A stretch of DNA of 44,210 nucleotides from Chitinivibrionia bacterium. GTDB taxonomy: Bacteria > Fibrobacterota > Chitinivibrionia > Chitinivibrionales > Chitinivibrionaceae. Under the pieces are notes generated by a model. It did not search any database. It saw only the letters and a list, made by a program, of their open reading frames with translations, and had not been told where the DNA came from. The stretch is taken from the NCBI GenBank assembly GCA_009779925.1, contig WRAZ01000015.1, forward strand, positions 1 through 44,210, read 5' to 3'. Positions 15,867 through 23,186 of the stretch are shown in pieces (the first letter of the stretch is position 1; every line of letters begins with the position of its first letter). The position numbers and the translations under genes are program-made.

Positions 15867-16749
15867 ATTCAGTAGAAGAACAAGAAAAGAAATTTAGAGA
15901 TTGGGCTGTTAATGTCGAAATTTAGATGAGAAAGAAACTGTTGATCCATACTGTCGCCGTTTAAAAAAAATGAAACCTTACAAAAATCGCAATTTGTTTG
16001 AATATCAAACTTATAATGATGAATTTGCTTGTGTTGTAAGTAATATTCTCAAAGCAGTAAAAATAGAATTGCAAAAAGAATCGACTCCTCATAAGAAAAA
16101 TTATGAGGACAGTCGTAAGGCAGTAACTAAATATAGTTCTTTTCTAAAATGGCTAGATGTATTTAATTTAATTGCAGACGGGTAAAAATCTACTTCGACA
16201 GTAAATGATATGACAGAAACCCAAAGGACTGTTAACGCAAACAATTTTGTTATTGCAAAAAAAGAGATAAATAAACAAAGTTTGTCTGATGTAATAGAAG
16301 ATGCAAAGTTTATCTTTGAAGTTGACGGTTTGCCTGAAACAACAGATATAGAGATTCCTGATACGCCTTGCCCGCCAGCAGAAAAAGCAGAAAATAATCC
16401 AACTGGATACAAACGCGACCCTAAAATTTCCAAAAAAGCGCTTGCGTGTGCAAATTACAAGTGTGAATTATGTGAAAAAGAAGAGCGATTGTTTTTGAAA
16501 AAGAATGGCAACAATTATACCGAGCCGCATCATCTCATTCCTATTTCTTATCAAGGTAGTTTTGAAAAAGGGCTTGACAATTTGGCAAACATAGTTTCAT
16601 TATGCAGTTATTGCCACAATTTTTTGCATTACGGCAGATTTGAAGATAAGAAAATTTCGCTTAAGAAGTTGTTTGAAAGACGAGAAAAAAGACTTGGAGT
16701 AGCGAAAATAGATATTAAACCAGATGAACTTCTTGGGTTGTATAAATAA
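15863..16749 (+). pseudogene. HNH endonuclease gene, broken by a frameshift and a stop
   Basis: Translation starts at the ATGA overlap with the Clp-N gene and stops after 20 codons (TAG 15923). One extra A in the GAAATTTAG stretch would restore reading into a frame that continues from about 15925. That frame meets TAA at 16183 and then runs on to 16749 with no other stop. The last part is an intact HNH nuclease module: CELCEK, EPHHLIPISYQGSFEKGLDN, CSYCHNFLH, with Cys pairs binding zinc and His-His as catalytic residues. The 179-residue end (16210-16749) could still be made separately. Sequencing error could explain either lesion but hardly both. Confidence 0.75.
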
Positions 16750-16803
16750 GGAGAATTTTATAAAAAAAGAGGAAAAATGAAAATCTCTCTTCGTCAAATA
16801 AAA

Positions 16804-16830
16804 AGAGACACAAGACATTGTGTCTCTACA
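16804..16830 (-). terminator. GTAGAGAC-type palindrome acting as terminator
   Basis: AGAGACACAA (16804-16813) and TTGTGTCTCT (16818-16827) make a 10-bp stem with a 4-base loop. On the reverse strand it is followed by TTTTTATTT, and it lies 42 bases after the stop of the gene at 16872. It starts GTAGAGAC, like the elements at 22292 and 30701. Confidence 0.65.
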
Positions 16831-16871
16831 AACAAGAAAATCCTGTCGGAAATATCGACTGCTTTAACCGC

Positions 16872-17267
16872 CTACACCGAAAGGGATTTAATAGCCCAAA
16901 TATCGTTGTAGCCTTGAATGCTTTCAATAATATCACGTCCGCAGGGTATTTCCATCATATCATACCCTAGTTTGCTTAACACTTCGTGCGTGTCGAAAAC
17001 ATTAATACCGCAAGGGTAAGGAGATACATTAGTTTCTTGGCACGGCATATATTTTAACTTTATTTCAGCTAATATTTTTCCTGTCAACACATTTACAGAG
17101 GCAGATTTATTGCTTTCTGGGCAATAATCACAGTTTCTTTCTTCCAAATTGTCTGCAACTATTTGTTCCCAATGTGTATTTTCTGCACATTCAGAGCAAA
17201 TCCATTTGTCTATTGTTCCAAATTCTCGTTCTTCGTCTGCCAACGATATATTTTTAAAAACACTCAT
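16872..17267 (-). CDS. Small protein with two CxxC zinc-binding pairs
   Basis: 131 residues from ATG 17267, with GGAAAGGAGGG upstream. Residues C24-x-x-C27 and C46-x-x-C49 should hold a zinc ion. Spacing and surroundings (WICSECAEN ... NCDYC) recall the N-terminal domain that precedes HEPN/RES-type toxin domains, but no RES domain follows. It lies 20 bases after the GLUG gene in the same direction. Function unknown; the RES-related reading is weak. Confidence 0.6.
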   Translation of the reverse strand: MSVFKNISLADEEREFGTIDKWICSECAENTHWEQIVADNLEERNCDYCPESNKSASVNVLTGKILAEIKLKYMPCQETNVSPYPCGINVFDTHEVLSKLGYDMMEIPCGRDIIESIQGYNDIWAIKSLSV

Positions 17268-17287
17268 AATACCCTCCTTTCCTATCT

Positions 17288-18484
17288 TCATCTCATGGGT
17301 CTTGTAATTGTATTGACATCACGAGGAGTATATAAACCGTCAATTACGCCGGCATTTCTCAAATGCGGGAAACCATTATTGACATTTGGCTGAATTGCCC
17401 AAGTGTCATTAAACAACTGCCAATTGTTAAAATTGCTTTGCTGTTTCATTTGTTCCGCAGTTCTTAATCCTGAACTTTGGCTAATGGTGCCTCCTTGTCT
17501 AACTCCTATCAATGCTTCAATATTACCAGATATTGCATAACTCTCGGTAATTGTGCCGCCTTGGTTAATTCCTACCAGTTCGCCGACATCGCCTGCCTGT
17601 CCCTGCACTATTACGCTTCCGACAGAATAGCTATTGGCAATTCTGGCGCTTCTGTTTGTGTTGCTACCCACTAAGCCACCAATCATTGCACGCCCTTTTA
17701 CATTTCCCGTAGAGAATGAATTTGTAATTTCGCCTTCATTGTTCCCTGCTAATCCTCCGACATTATTGGTGTTTCCTTCAACGCTTCCTGTTGCATAACT
17801 GCTGCTTACAGAGCCTCTTGCAACATTTCTTCCAACTAATCCGCCTATACCGGCAGAAATTCCTTTTACATTTCCGGTTGCACTGGAATTAGTAATTCTG
17901 CCTTCGTGATTAACACCTACAAGTCCGCCAACTTGGTCATTTCCTTCTACATTTACCGATGAAGAACTACGGATAATTCTACCGACAGCAAAATTAAGTC
18001 CAACTAATCCGCCAACAAGATGCGCGTCCCCTTTAATTTTTCCCGAAACATAACAGTTAGCAATTGTTCCTTGATTTATTTCTGCTAACGCACCTATATT
18101 TTCTTTTCCTCTGATATCAACATCGACAACTCGAAGATTTTTCACCACTCCTCTTGCACCAATTTGACCAAATAATCCTTGAGTGCCACGATTGCTGTTA
18201 ATACGAAGACCTCTTATAGTATTACCATTGCCGCACAGCGTTCCCCAAAATGTATTAGTACTATCGCCGATAGGTATCCACTCGTTTGTAAGGTCGATAT
18301 TATTGGCAAGCGTAATGGTTTGACCTTCAAAATTTCTTGCACCACTACTAACCAACTGAGCCAATTCTCTCAGTTGCTCTTCCGTTGTTATTGTAATATT
18401 GTCCGCTCTCCAATTGATTTGAGCTGACACCCCGCCAACAATGACCAACATTGCCGCCAAAAACATTTTGAAACATTTTTCCAT
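17288..18484 (-). CDS. Secreted GLUG-repeat protein
   Basis: 398 residues. Signal peptide 1-22 (ends GGVSAQ). Residues about 110-340 contain about seven repeats of the GLUG type (GGLVGLNFAVGRI, GGLVGVNHEGRITNSSATGNV, GGLAGNNEGEITNSFSTGNV). Such repeats build a right-handed beta-helix in surface proteins and IgA protease-type enzymes. The C-terminus (NDTWAI, NNGFPHLRN) matches the usual end of GLUG domains. Probably an exported or surface protein; no catalytic domain. AAGGAGG site before the start. Confidence 0.88.
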   Translation of the reverse strand: MEKCFKMFLAAMLVIVGGVSAQINWRADNITITTEEQLRELAQLVSSGARNFEGQTITLANNIDLTNEWIPIGDSTNTFWGTLCGNGNTIRGLRINSNRGTQGLFGQIGARGVVKNLRVVDVDIRGKENIGALAEINQGTIANCYVSGKIKGDAHLVGGLVGLNFAVGRIIRSSSSVNVEGNDQVGGLVGVNHEGRITNSSATGNVKGISAGIGGLVGRNVARGSVSSSYATGSVEGNTNNVGGLAGNNEGEITNSFSTGNVKGRAMIGGLVGSNTNRSARIANSYSVGSVIVQGQAGDVGELVGINQGGTITESYAISGNIEALIGVRQGGTISQSSGLRTAEQMKQQSNFNNWQLFNDTWAIQPNVNNGFPHLRNAGVIDGLYTPRDVNTITRPMR

Positions 18485-18512
18485 AAAAAACCTCCTTAAA
18501 ATTAAATGTTAA

Positions 18513-18543
18513 GACAAGAACAGAGGAAAAAGGCTGTTCTGTC
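18513..18543 (-). terminator. Hairpin between the 18.5-kb membrane gene and the GLUG gene
   Basis: GACAAGAACAG (18513-18523) pairs with 18534-18543 apart from one bulge. On the reverse strand it lies just after the 18553 stop and before the GLUG start; a following T-run is short. Could be a terminator or a processing site. Confidence 0.45.
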
Positions 18544-18552
18544 AGATTAAAT

Positions 18553-19155
18553 TTATCGCCAAATAGTAATAATCAATTCATTTTTGACCATATTAAACAT
18601 AATTGGGTTCAATCTAATACAGTTGCGATATTGTAAATTATTCCACTTGTCTATTCGAGATGACTCTCGCCAAAAATCATTAACTAAAATAGCGACGATA
18701 TTCCTGTCTGTTCGCGATTGTAATCTTACGCTAGCAGTTCTTATAGAACTACACCCTCTTAACGTAAAACAAAATGTTTCAGTAGCATAAATGTATGTTC
18801 CTTCAAGTCTAATATTATCGCCGTTTCTATTCCAAAGAGAAATGTGTTCTTCTGTTTTACTTTCTGCTTCTTTTCTACTTTCTACATTCGCTTCTGTTGC
18901 AACTCCAATTATTATAAAAATTGTGCAAAATAGTAATAATACTGCTTTGAGTTTTCTGAATATAGTATTTTCTCCATCGAAAACAAAACCCCAAAAATTT
19001 AACAAGAGAGCAATTATGCCAAATAAAAAAGAGGAAAAATGAAAATCACCCTTCGCCTCGAGGAAGAAAACGACTACGAAACAGTTGAGAATATAACAAG
19101 AGAAGCGTTTTGGAACCTTCACGTCCCGGGTTGCGACGAGCATTTGCTTGTTCAC
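18553..19155 (-). CDS. Probable two-TM membrane protein, start uncertain
   Basis: The frame is open for 200 codons. Two hydrophobic stretches (FSSFLFGIIALLLNFWGFVF and KAVLLLFCTIFIIIGVATEA) are followed by a polar C-terminal part (TASVRLQSRTDRNIVAILVNDFWRES). The first 38 codons overlap the divergent GNAT gene at 19039 and its promoter, so the real start is probably further in, but I see no clear ATG with a ribosome site. No family recognised. Confidence 0.45.
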   Translation of the reverse strand: MNKQMLVATRDVKVPKRFSCYILNCFVVVFFLEAKGDFHFSSFLFGIIALLLNFWGFVFDGENTIFRKLKAVLLLFCTIFIIIGVATEANVESRKEAESKTEEHISLWNRNGDNIRLEGTYIYATETFCFTLRGCSSIRTASVRLQSRTDRNIVAILVNDFWRESSRIDKWNNLQYRNCIRLNPIMFNMVKNELIITIWR

Positions 19156-19671
19156 AATTTAAGAAAAACGAAAGAATTTGTTCACGAATTAGATTTTGTG
19201 GCGGTTTCGGGCGAAAAAATAGTCGGAAATATTATGTATGCGCAAGCAAAAGTAATCGATTGCGAAAAAGAGCACGCAGTATTGACATTTGGTCCCGTAA
19301 GCGTTTTGCCCGAATATCAAAACAAAGGTATCGGTGCAAAATTGATAAATCACACCGTGCAATCAGCAAAAAAAATGGGATATAAGGCAATCTTGATTTA
19401 CGGTTTTTGCGAATATTACGAAAAATTCGGATTTAAGCCGTCGAAAGAATATAACATCGCCGATAAAGAAAAAAAGTTTCCTGCGGCATTGCTGGCATTG
19501 GAATTGTTTGACGGCGCATTAACGGGAATAAAAGGCGTATTCGACGAAGGCAAAGCATACGAAATCGACCCGAAAAAAGCAGAAAGTTTCGACAAAAAAT
19601 TTTCGCCGAAAGAGAAATTTAAGACAAAAACGCAGGATATATTCAAGGAAATATCGGGAAAATATTTGTGA
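19039..19671 (+). CDS. GNAT-family N-acetyltransferase 1
   Basis: 210 residues. The GNAT acetyl-CoA loop is VSVLPEYQNKGIGAKLI near residue 93, with YGFCEYYEKFGFKPS in motif B. Closest in style to the YhbS group, which acetylates small amines or protein N-termini; substrate unknown. A TATAGTATTTTCTCC box lies at about 18961-18975 and AGAGGAAAA before the ATG. The C-terminal about 60 residues are lysine-rich. Confidence 0.88.
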   Translation: MKITLRLEEENDYETVENITREAFWNLHVPGCDEHLLVHNLRKTKEFVHELDFVAVSGEKIVGNIMYAQAKVIDCEKEHAVLTFGPVSVLPEYQNKGIGAKLINHTVQSAKKMGYKAILIYGFCEYYEKFGFKPSKEYNIADKEKKFPAALLALELFDGALTGIKGVFDEGKAYEIDPKKAESFDKKFSPKEKFKTKTQDIFKEISGKYL

Positions 19672-19697
19672 AAAAACTATCTATTACGAACAAAATT

Positions 19698-19746
19698 TAC
19701 CAAAAACAAAATACTTTCAAAAACCATCTCAAAAAGAATGTATTTT
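19698..19746 (+). promoter_or_regulatory. 49-bp promoter repeat, copy 5 (DUF3990 module)
   Basis: TACCAAAAACAAAATACTTTC through AATGTATTTT; TATTTT at 19741-19746 and ATG 25 bases on. Confidence 0.6.
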
Positions 19747-19771
19747 TGAATACAATCAAAGGAGAAAACAA

Positions 19772-20248
19772 ATGAAATTATATCACGGAAGCAATCAAGT
19801 CGTCGAAAATCCAAAATTACTTGCTCCTACTCACCCAATGGATTTCGGCGGAGGATTTTATACAACTACCAACTACGAGCAAGCGGAAGCATTTGCCCGC
19901 AGAGTTGTAAAACTTCGCGGATATACGCCGATAGTTAACATTTACGAATTTAACGAAGCAAATGTTTTTGAAAATAAAACATTAAAATTTGACGAGCCGA
20001 ATGTCGAATGGCTTCATTTTGTTGTAGCAAATCGCAAAATGGTACATAAAAACGAAAATTACGAGTTAATAATCGGTCCCGTTGCCGACGACGATGTTTA
20101 TGAAACTATTGCAGGATTGGAAAATGAAATTTACGACGAAGAGGAAGCATTAAAACGACTGAAAATAAAAAAACTGTTCAATCAATATGTTTTTAAAACG
20201 CAAGAAATTATGAACAAATTAATTTTTCTGGAGGGTAAAAATGCCTGA
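19772..20248 (+). CDS. DUF3990 protein, ADP-ribosyltransferase-like toxin candidate
   Basis: 158 residues. MKLYHGSNQVVENPKLL followed by DFGGGFYTTTNYEQAEAFA is the DUF3990 pattern, distantly related to ADP-ribosyltransferases (the YHGS and FGxGFY strands hold NAD). The family is usually beside DUF3791 proteins, as here. Toxin role is inferred. AAGGAG site upstream; the stop overlaps the next start by 8 bases. Confidence 0.82.
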   Translation: MKLYHGSNQVVENPKLLAPTHPMDFGGGFYTTTNYEQAEAFARRVVKLRGYTPIVNIYEFNEANVFENKTLKFDEPNVEWLHFVVANRKMVHKNENYELIIGPVADDDVYETIAGLENEIYDEEEALKRLKIKKLFNQYVFKTQEIMNKLIFLEGKNA

Positions 20249-20483
20249 TAAAAAATATTCCTTTTTGCTCTTTGCGATTACAAAAGGATTGATTGATTTT
20301 ATTGCCGAAAAGTATAAAATCGGAGTAAATGAAGCAATGAATTTGCTTTACAACTCAAAAACTTACGCTTTTTTGGAAGATAAAAGCAACGGACTTTGGC
20401 AATTCAGCAGATTGTTTCTGTTTATGGTTTTTGACCACGAGCAAAAAACAGGGCTTTTTGAAATTCCGGAGGTTGTTCTATGA
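20241..20483 (+). CDS. DUF3791-like protein, probable partner of DUF3990
   Basis: 80 residues, alpha-helical (FAITKGLIDFIAEKYKIGVNEAMNLLYNSKTYAFLED). The pattern matches the small DUF3791-type companion of DUF3990 toxins. Overlaps genes on both sides (8 and 4 bases), so translation is coupled. Antitoxin role is inference. Confidence 0.7.
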   Translation: MPDKKYSFLLFAITKGLIDFIAEKYKIGVNEAMNLLYNSKTYAFLEDKSNGLWQFSRLFLFMVFDHEQKTGLFEIPEVVL

Positions 20484-20680
20484 CAAATATCGAAAAATAC
20501 ACAGTTTTTTTGATAGAACAATACCGTGCAAAAAACAATTTAACTGCCCGTAATGTCTATAATTTATTTAGAGAACGCGGCATATTTGAGTATATCGAAA
20601 AAACATTTGAGGCAATTCACACATTAGACAACAATTTCGTAGTTGCGGAAATCGAAAATCTAATAAAAAGCACCGAATAA
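20480..20680 (+). CDS. DUF3791 family protein
   Basis: 66 residues: KYTVFLIEQYRAKNNLTARNVYNLFRERG then YIEKTFEAIHTLDNNFVVAEIENLI, the complete DUF3791 pattern. Third gene of the module; starts inside the ATGA overlap with the gene before. Likely antitoxin or adaptor. Confidence 0.8.
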   Translation: MTNIEKYTVFLIEQYRAKNNLTARNVYNLFRERGIFEYIEKTFEAIHTLDNNFVVAEIENLIKSTE

Positions 20681-20815
20681 CATCAATAAAAATACTATTA
20701 AGCAACGGATTTGTAAAAATAAAAGACGAAGATTACAGGAAAAATATATAAAAAGAGATTATATTTGGGGTTTTGGCAGAACGTATTTTCACAGCAAAAA
20801 AGGAGAAACCGCGAT

Positions 20816-20914
20816 ATGAAAATCAAAAAAACAACTAAATTCGGAGAGGAAACCCAAATCTTAAAAGACCAGAACATAAAGCCCGAAATGGAATACAAAA
20901 AGGGGTTAAAATAA
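20816..20914 (+). CDS. 32-residue small protein ahead of GNAT 2
   Basis: An ORF from ATG 20816 (AAAAAAGGAGAAACC site) to TAA 20912-20914, which shares its last base with the next ATG (TAATG). An AACGTATTTTC box lies at about 20780. Highly charged (MKIKKTTKFGEETQILKDQN). It may be a real leader-type peptide coupled to the GNAT, or the remnant of a longer gene. No family recognised. Confidence 0.5.
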   Translation: MKIKKTTKFGEETQILKDQNIKPEMEYKKGLK

Positions 20915-21306
20915 TGGCGCTAAAAATAAAACGCTACGAAAAACAAGACGAAGCCGCCCTGTTTGACTTGATGCGCTCCGAGGACGACTGGACAGATTAT
21001 TCGGGCGACAAAAACGGCGCAGAGAAATATAAAATTGCGCTTGATAATTGTATCGTGTATGTCGGATATAGCGGCGATGTGTTTTGCGGCTTTGTGCGGG
21101 CGAGAGACGATTACGGTTTCGGCGTTTATATTCACGACTTGCTTGTGCACAAAAAGTTTCGCGGCAATGGTTTCGGGAAATGTCTTATTGAGCAGGTTTG
21201 CAAAGATTATTCAGGCACTGTTTACGTTATGAGCGACGTGGACGAATATTACAAAAAGCAAGGATATACAAAAATTGATGGCAGAATTATTGTAGTAAGA
21301 GAGTGA
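20914..21306 (+). CDS. GNAT-family N-acetyltransferase 2
   Basis: 130 residues. VHDLLVHKKFRGNGFGKCLIEQV-type acetyl-CoA motif (LLVHKKFRGNGFGKCLI) and a C-terminal YYKKQGYTKIDGRI strand. Small one-domain acetyltransferase; substrate unknown. Coupled to the 32-residue ORF by a TAATG overlap. Confidence 0.85.
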   Translation: MALKIKRYEKQDEAALFDLMRSEDDWTDYSGDKNGAEKYKIALDNCIVYVGYSGDVFCGFVRARDDYGFGVYIHDLLVHKKFRGNGFGKCLIEQVCKDYSGTVYVMSDVDEYYKKQGYTKIDGRIIVVRE

Positions 21307-21397
21307 GAATGGGTTTTCATTCGCGCAATATTCGGAAAATATTTGCGAGGTTTGTGCAGAATGTATTTTTATGCCTATATTTTTCCATAAAAAAAAC

Positions 21398-21445
21398 CGC
21401 CAAAAACAAAATACTTCCAAAAACCATCTCAAAATAACGTATTTT
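21398..21445 (+). promoter_or_regulatory. 49-bp promoter repeat, copy 6 (ZIP gene)
   Basis: CGCCAAAAACAAAATACTTC through AACGTATTTTT; TATTTT at 21440-21445, ATG 26 bases later. Confidence 0.6.
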
Positions 21446-21471
21446 TAGAAAATTAAAGAAAGGAAAAATAA

Positions 21472-22275
21472 ATGACTAACGATATCTTGCAAATAGTTTT
21501 GTTAAGCGCAATTACAGGCATTTGCGGAATGGGATTGGGCGGTGTTGTTGCCGCAATCTTGTTGAAAAAACCATCGGATAAAATTATCTGTTGGCTTTTA
21601 TCTTTTTCGGCAGGCGTTATGGTTAGCGTTGTTTGTTTTGGGCTTGTTCCCGAAGCGCTCGAACTTGCCGATACAACTGTTTCTATTTTTGGGCTTGCGC
21701 TTGGAATTGTTATTGTAATGGGACTAAATCGCATTGTTGATAAAATCACCATAAAGCGAAAAGAAAAACTGAATATACACACAACTTACGAAGAAATGTA
21801 TCACGAAAGCCGGTTGATAAAAAATCCGACTCGACTGCTTCGTTCGGGATTGATTATACTCTTGGCTATGAGTTTTCATAATATTCCCGAGGGAATGGCT
21901 ATCGGCGCGGGCGGAAGTCATAATTTTCAGTTGGGTTTGTTGTTGGCGCTTATGATAATGTTCCATAATATCCCCGAAGGAATGGCGGTTGCCGCTCCGT
22001 TGTTGGCAGGCGGAATCGGTAAATGGAAAGTGATTTTCTTAACAGCGTTGTCGGGCGCAACAACTCTTTTGGGCGGTATTTTGGGAATTTTTATCGGCGG
22101 TATTTCGGATATTGCGGTTGCGTTGTCGCTTTCTGCCGCAGGCGGAGCTATGCTTTATATTGTTTTTGGCGAAATAATACCTCAGTCCGCAATTATGACA
22201 AAAAGCCGAATGACGTCGGTGCTTACATTATTTGGTATAATAGTAGGATTGATTATAGCGCAGTTGCCTGTTTAG
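21472..22275 (+). CDS. ZIP-family metal transporter
   Basis: 267 residues, eight TM segments. The two metal-binding helices carry HNIPEGMAIGAGG and FHNIPEGMAVAAP (His, Asn, Pro, Glu), diagnostic of ZIP proteins (ZupT/GufA branch) that import zinc or other divalent metals. Between TM3 and TM4 lies a His-containing loop (HTTYEEMYHESR). Own promoter and terminator, so monocistronic. Confidence 0.93.
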   Translation: MTNDILQIVLLSAITGICGMGLGGVVAAILLKKPSDKIICWLLSFSAGVMVSVVCFGLVPEALELADTTVSIFGLALGIVIVMGLNRIVDKITIKRKEKLNIHTTYEEMYHESRLIKNPTRLLRSGLIILLAMSFHNIPEGMAIGAGGSHNFQLGLLLALMIMFHNIPEGMAVAAPLLAGGIGKWKVIFLTALSGATTLLGGILGIFIGGISDIAVALSLSAAGGAMLYIVFGEIIPQSAIMTKSRMTSVLTLFGIIVGLIIAQLPV

Positions 22276-22291
22276 GCGTTTCGCCATTTTT

Positions 22292-22322
22292 CGTAGAGAC
22301 CCAACACTCTCGTCTCTTTTTG
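22292..22322 (+). terminator. Intrinsic terminator of the ZIP gene (GTAGAGAC palindrome)
   Basis: AGAGAC (22295-22300) pairs with GTCTCT (22312-22317), followed by TTTTTTG. It begins GTAGAGAC like the elements at 16804 and 30701. Confidence 0.75.
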
Positions 22323-22379
22323 TTTATGGCACAACGTATTTTCTCCATCGAAAACAAAACATTTTTACAAGGAACTTTT

Positions 22380-23024
22380 ATGACCGACATAATCATTCGC
22401 GACATTGAAGAAAAGGATTATCCCGCCATAAAATCGCTTATCGCAGAGTCCTTTGGCGAGGGCTGGAATTTAGGGAGTTTTGACCCGAACGCGGATTTCT
22501 ATCAGCCATTGTTAGGCGTTTATACAAGCATTTTCCTGAACGCCGCCACATTCGGCAAAGTCGCGGAAACAGACGGTAATGTTGTCGGGGCTGTTTTGGC
22601 TTCCGTAAAAGGGGAAACAGAAATTTACAGATTACTGCAAAAAGATTTGGCGCCGACCGCGCTTGCGCTTTTATGCGCTCCCGAAACCGAGCGAAAAGAC
22701 ATTACGGAGCACATATCGGCAAATTTTCAGGTTATAGGCAAACTTTTGGAAAGCAGGATTGAAAACTATGGCGGAAGTTTGGAATTGCTTGCGGTATCTA
22801 AGCAGGCGCAAGGATTGAAAATCGGAAAAACGCTGTGGAATGAAGCGTCCGCCTATTTTTCTTCTAAGGGTGCAAAATCAGTTTATCTTATAGCCGATTT
22901 AACGTGCAACGTAGGTTTTTACGAACACTGCGGTCTCTCTAAAACAGCCGCAGAAGCAGTGGTATATAATTATTCGACCGGACAAAAGAAAAACGAAGTT
23001 TTTGTGTATGAATACAAATTTTAG
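22380..23024 (+). CDS. GNAT-family N-acetyltransferase 3
   Basis: 214 residues from ATG 22380 (AAGGAAC upstream); the longer frame to 22023 overlaps the ZIP gene and is not used. The acetyl-CoA motif is ELLAVSKQAQGLKIGKTLWNEA-like (VSKQAQGLKIGKTLW) and the end has GFYEHCGLSKTAAEAV. An AACGTATTTTC box lies at about 22331. Substrate unknown. Confidence 0.85.
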   Translation: MTDIIIRDIEEKDYPAIKSLIAESFGEGWNLGSFDPNADFYQPLLGVYTSIFLNAATFGKVAETDGNVVGAVLASVKGETEIYRLLQKDLAPTALALLCAPETERKDITEHISANFQVIGKLLESRIENYGGSLELLAVSKQAQGLKIGKTLWNEASAYFSSKGAKSVYLIADLTCNVGFYEHCGLSKTAAEAVVYNYSTGQKKNEVFVYEYKF

Positions 23025-23042
23025 ATTATCGAGAAGAAATTT

Positions 23043-23186
23043 ATGCCCGAAATCACCGATTTAATCGCAGATTTACATAAAATCCACACAACCGAATTAG
23101 GCTTTCTGCGAAAAATTCACCGCTTACCTCACAACCCCTCGGTAAACTTATCAATCTCACTCTCAATCTCATCGAAATCGCTGTGA
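23043..23186 (+). pseudogene. Truncated DUF3781-like gene remnant
   Basis: ATG at 23043 after GAGAAGAAA. The first about 28 residues (MPEITDLIADLHKIHTTELG) match the start of DUF3781 proteins, which have LDKIHTTELG in the same place. After FLRKIHRL the similarity ends and the frame runs into low-complexity serines over the end of the convergent kinase gene. The rest of the domain is absent. Confidence 0.5.

Noticed and set aside
22023-22379. Longer start for GNAT 3
   Set aside because: Would overlap most of the ZIP gene end and its terminator; ATG 22380 has its own promoter box and ribosome site.
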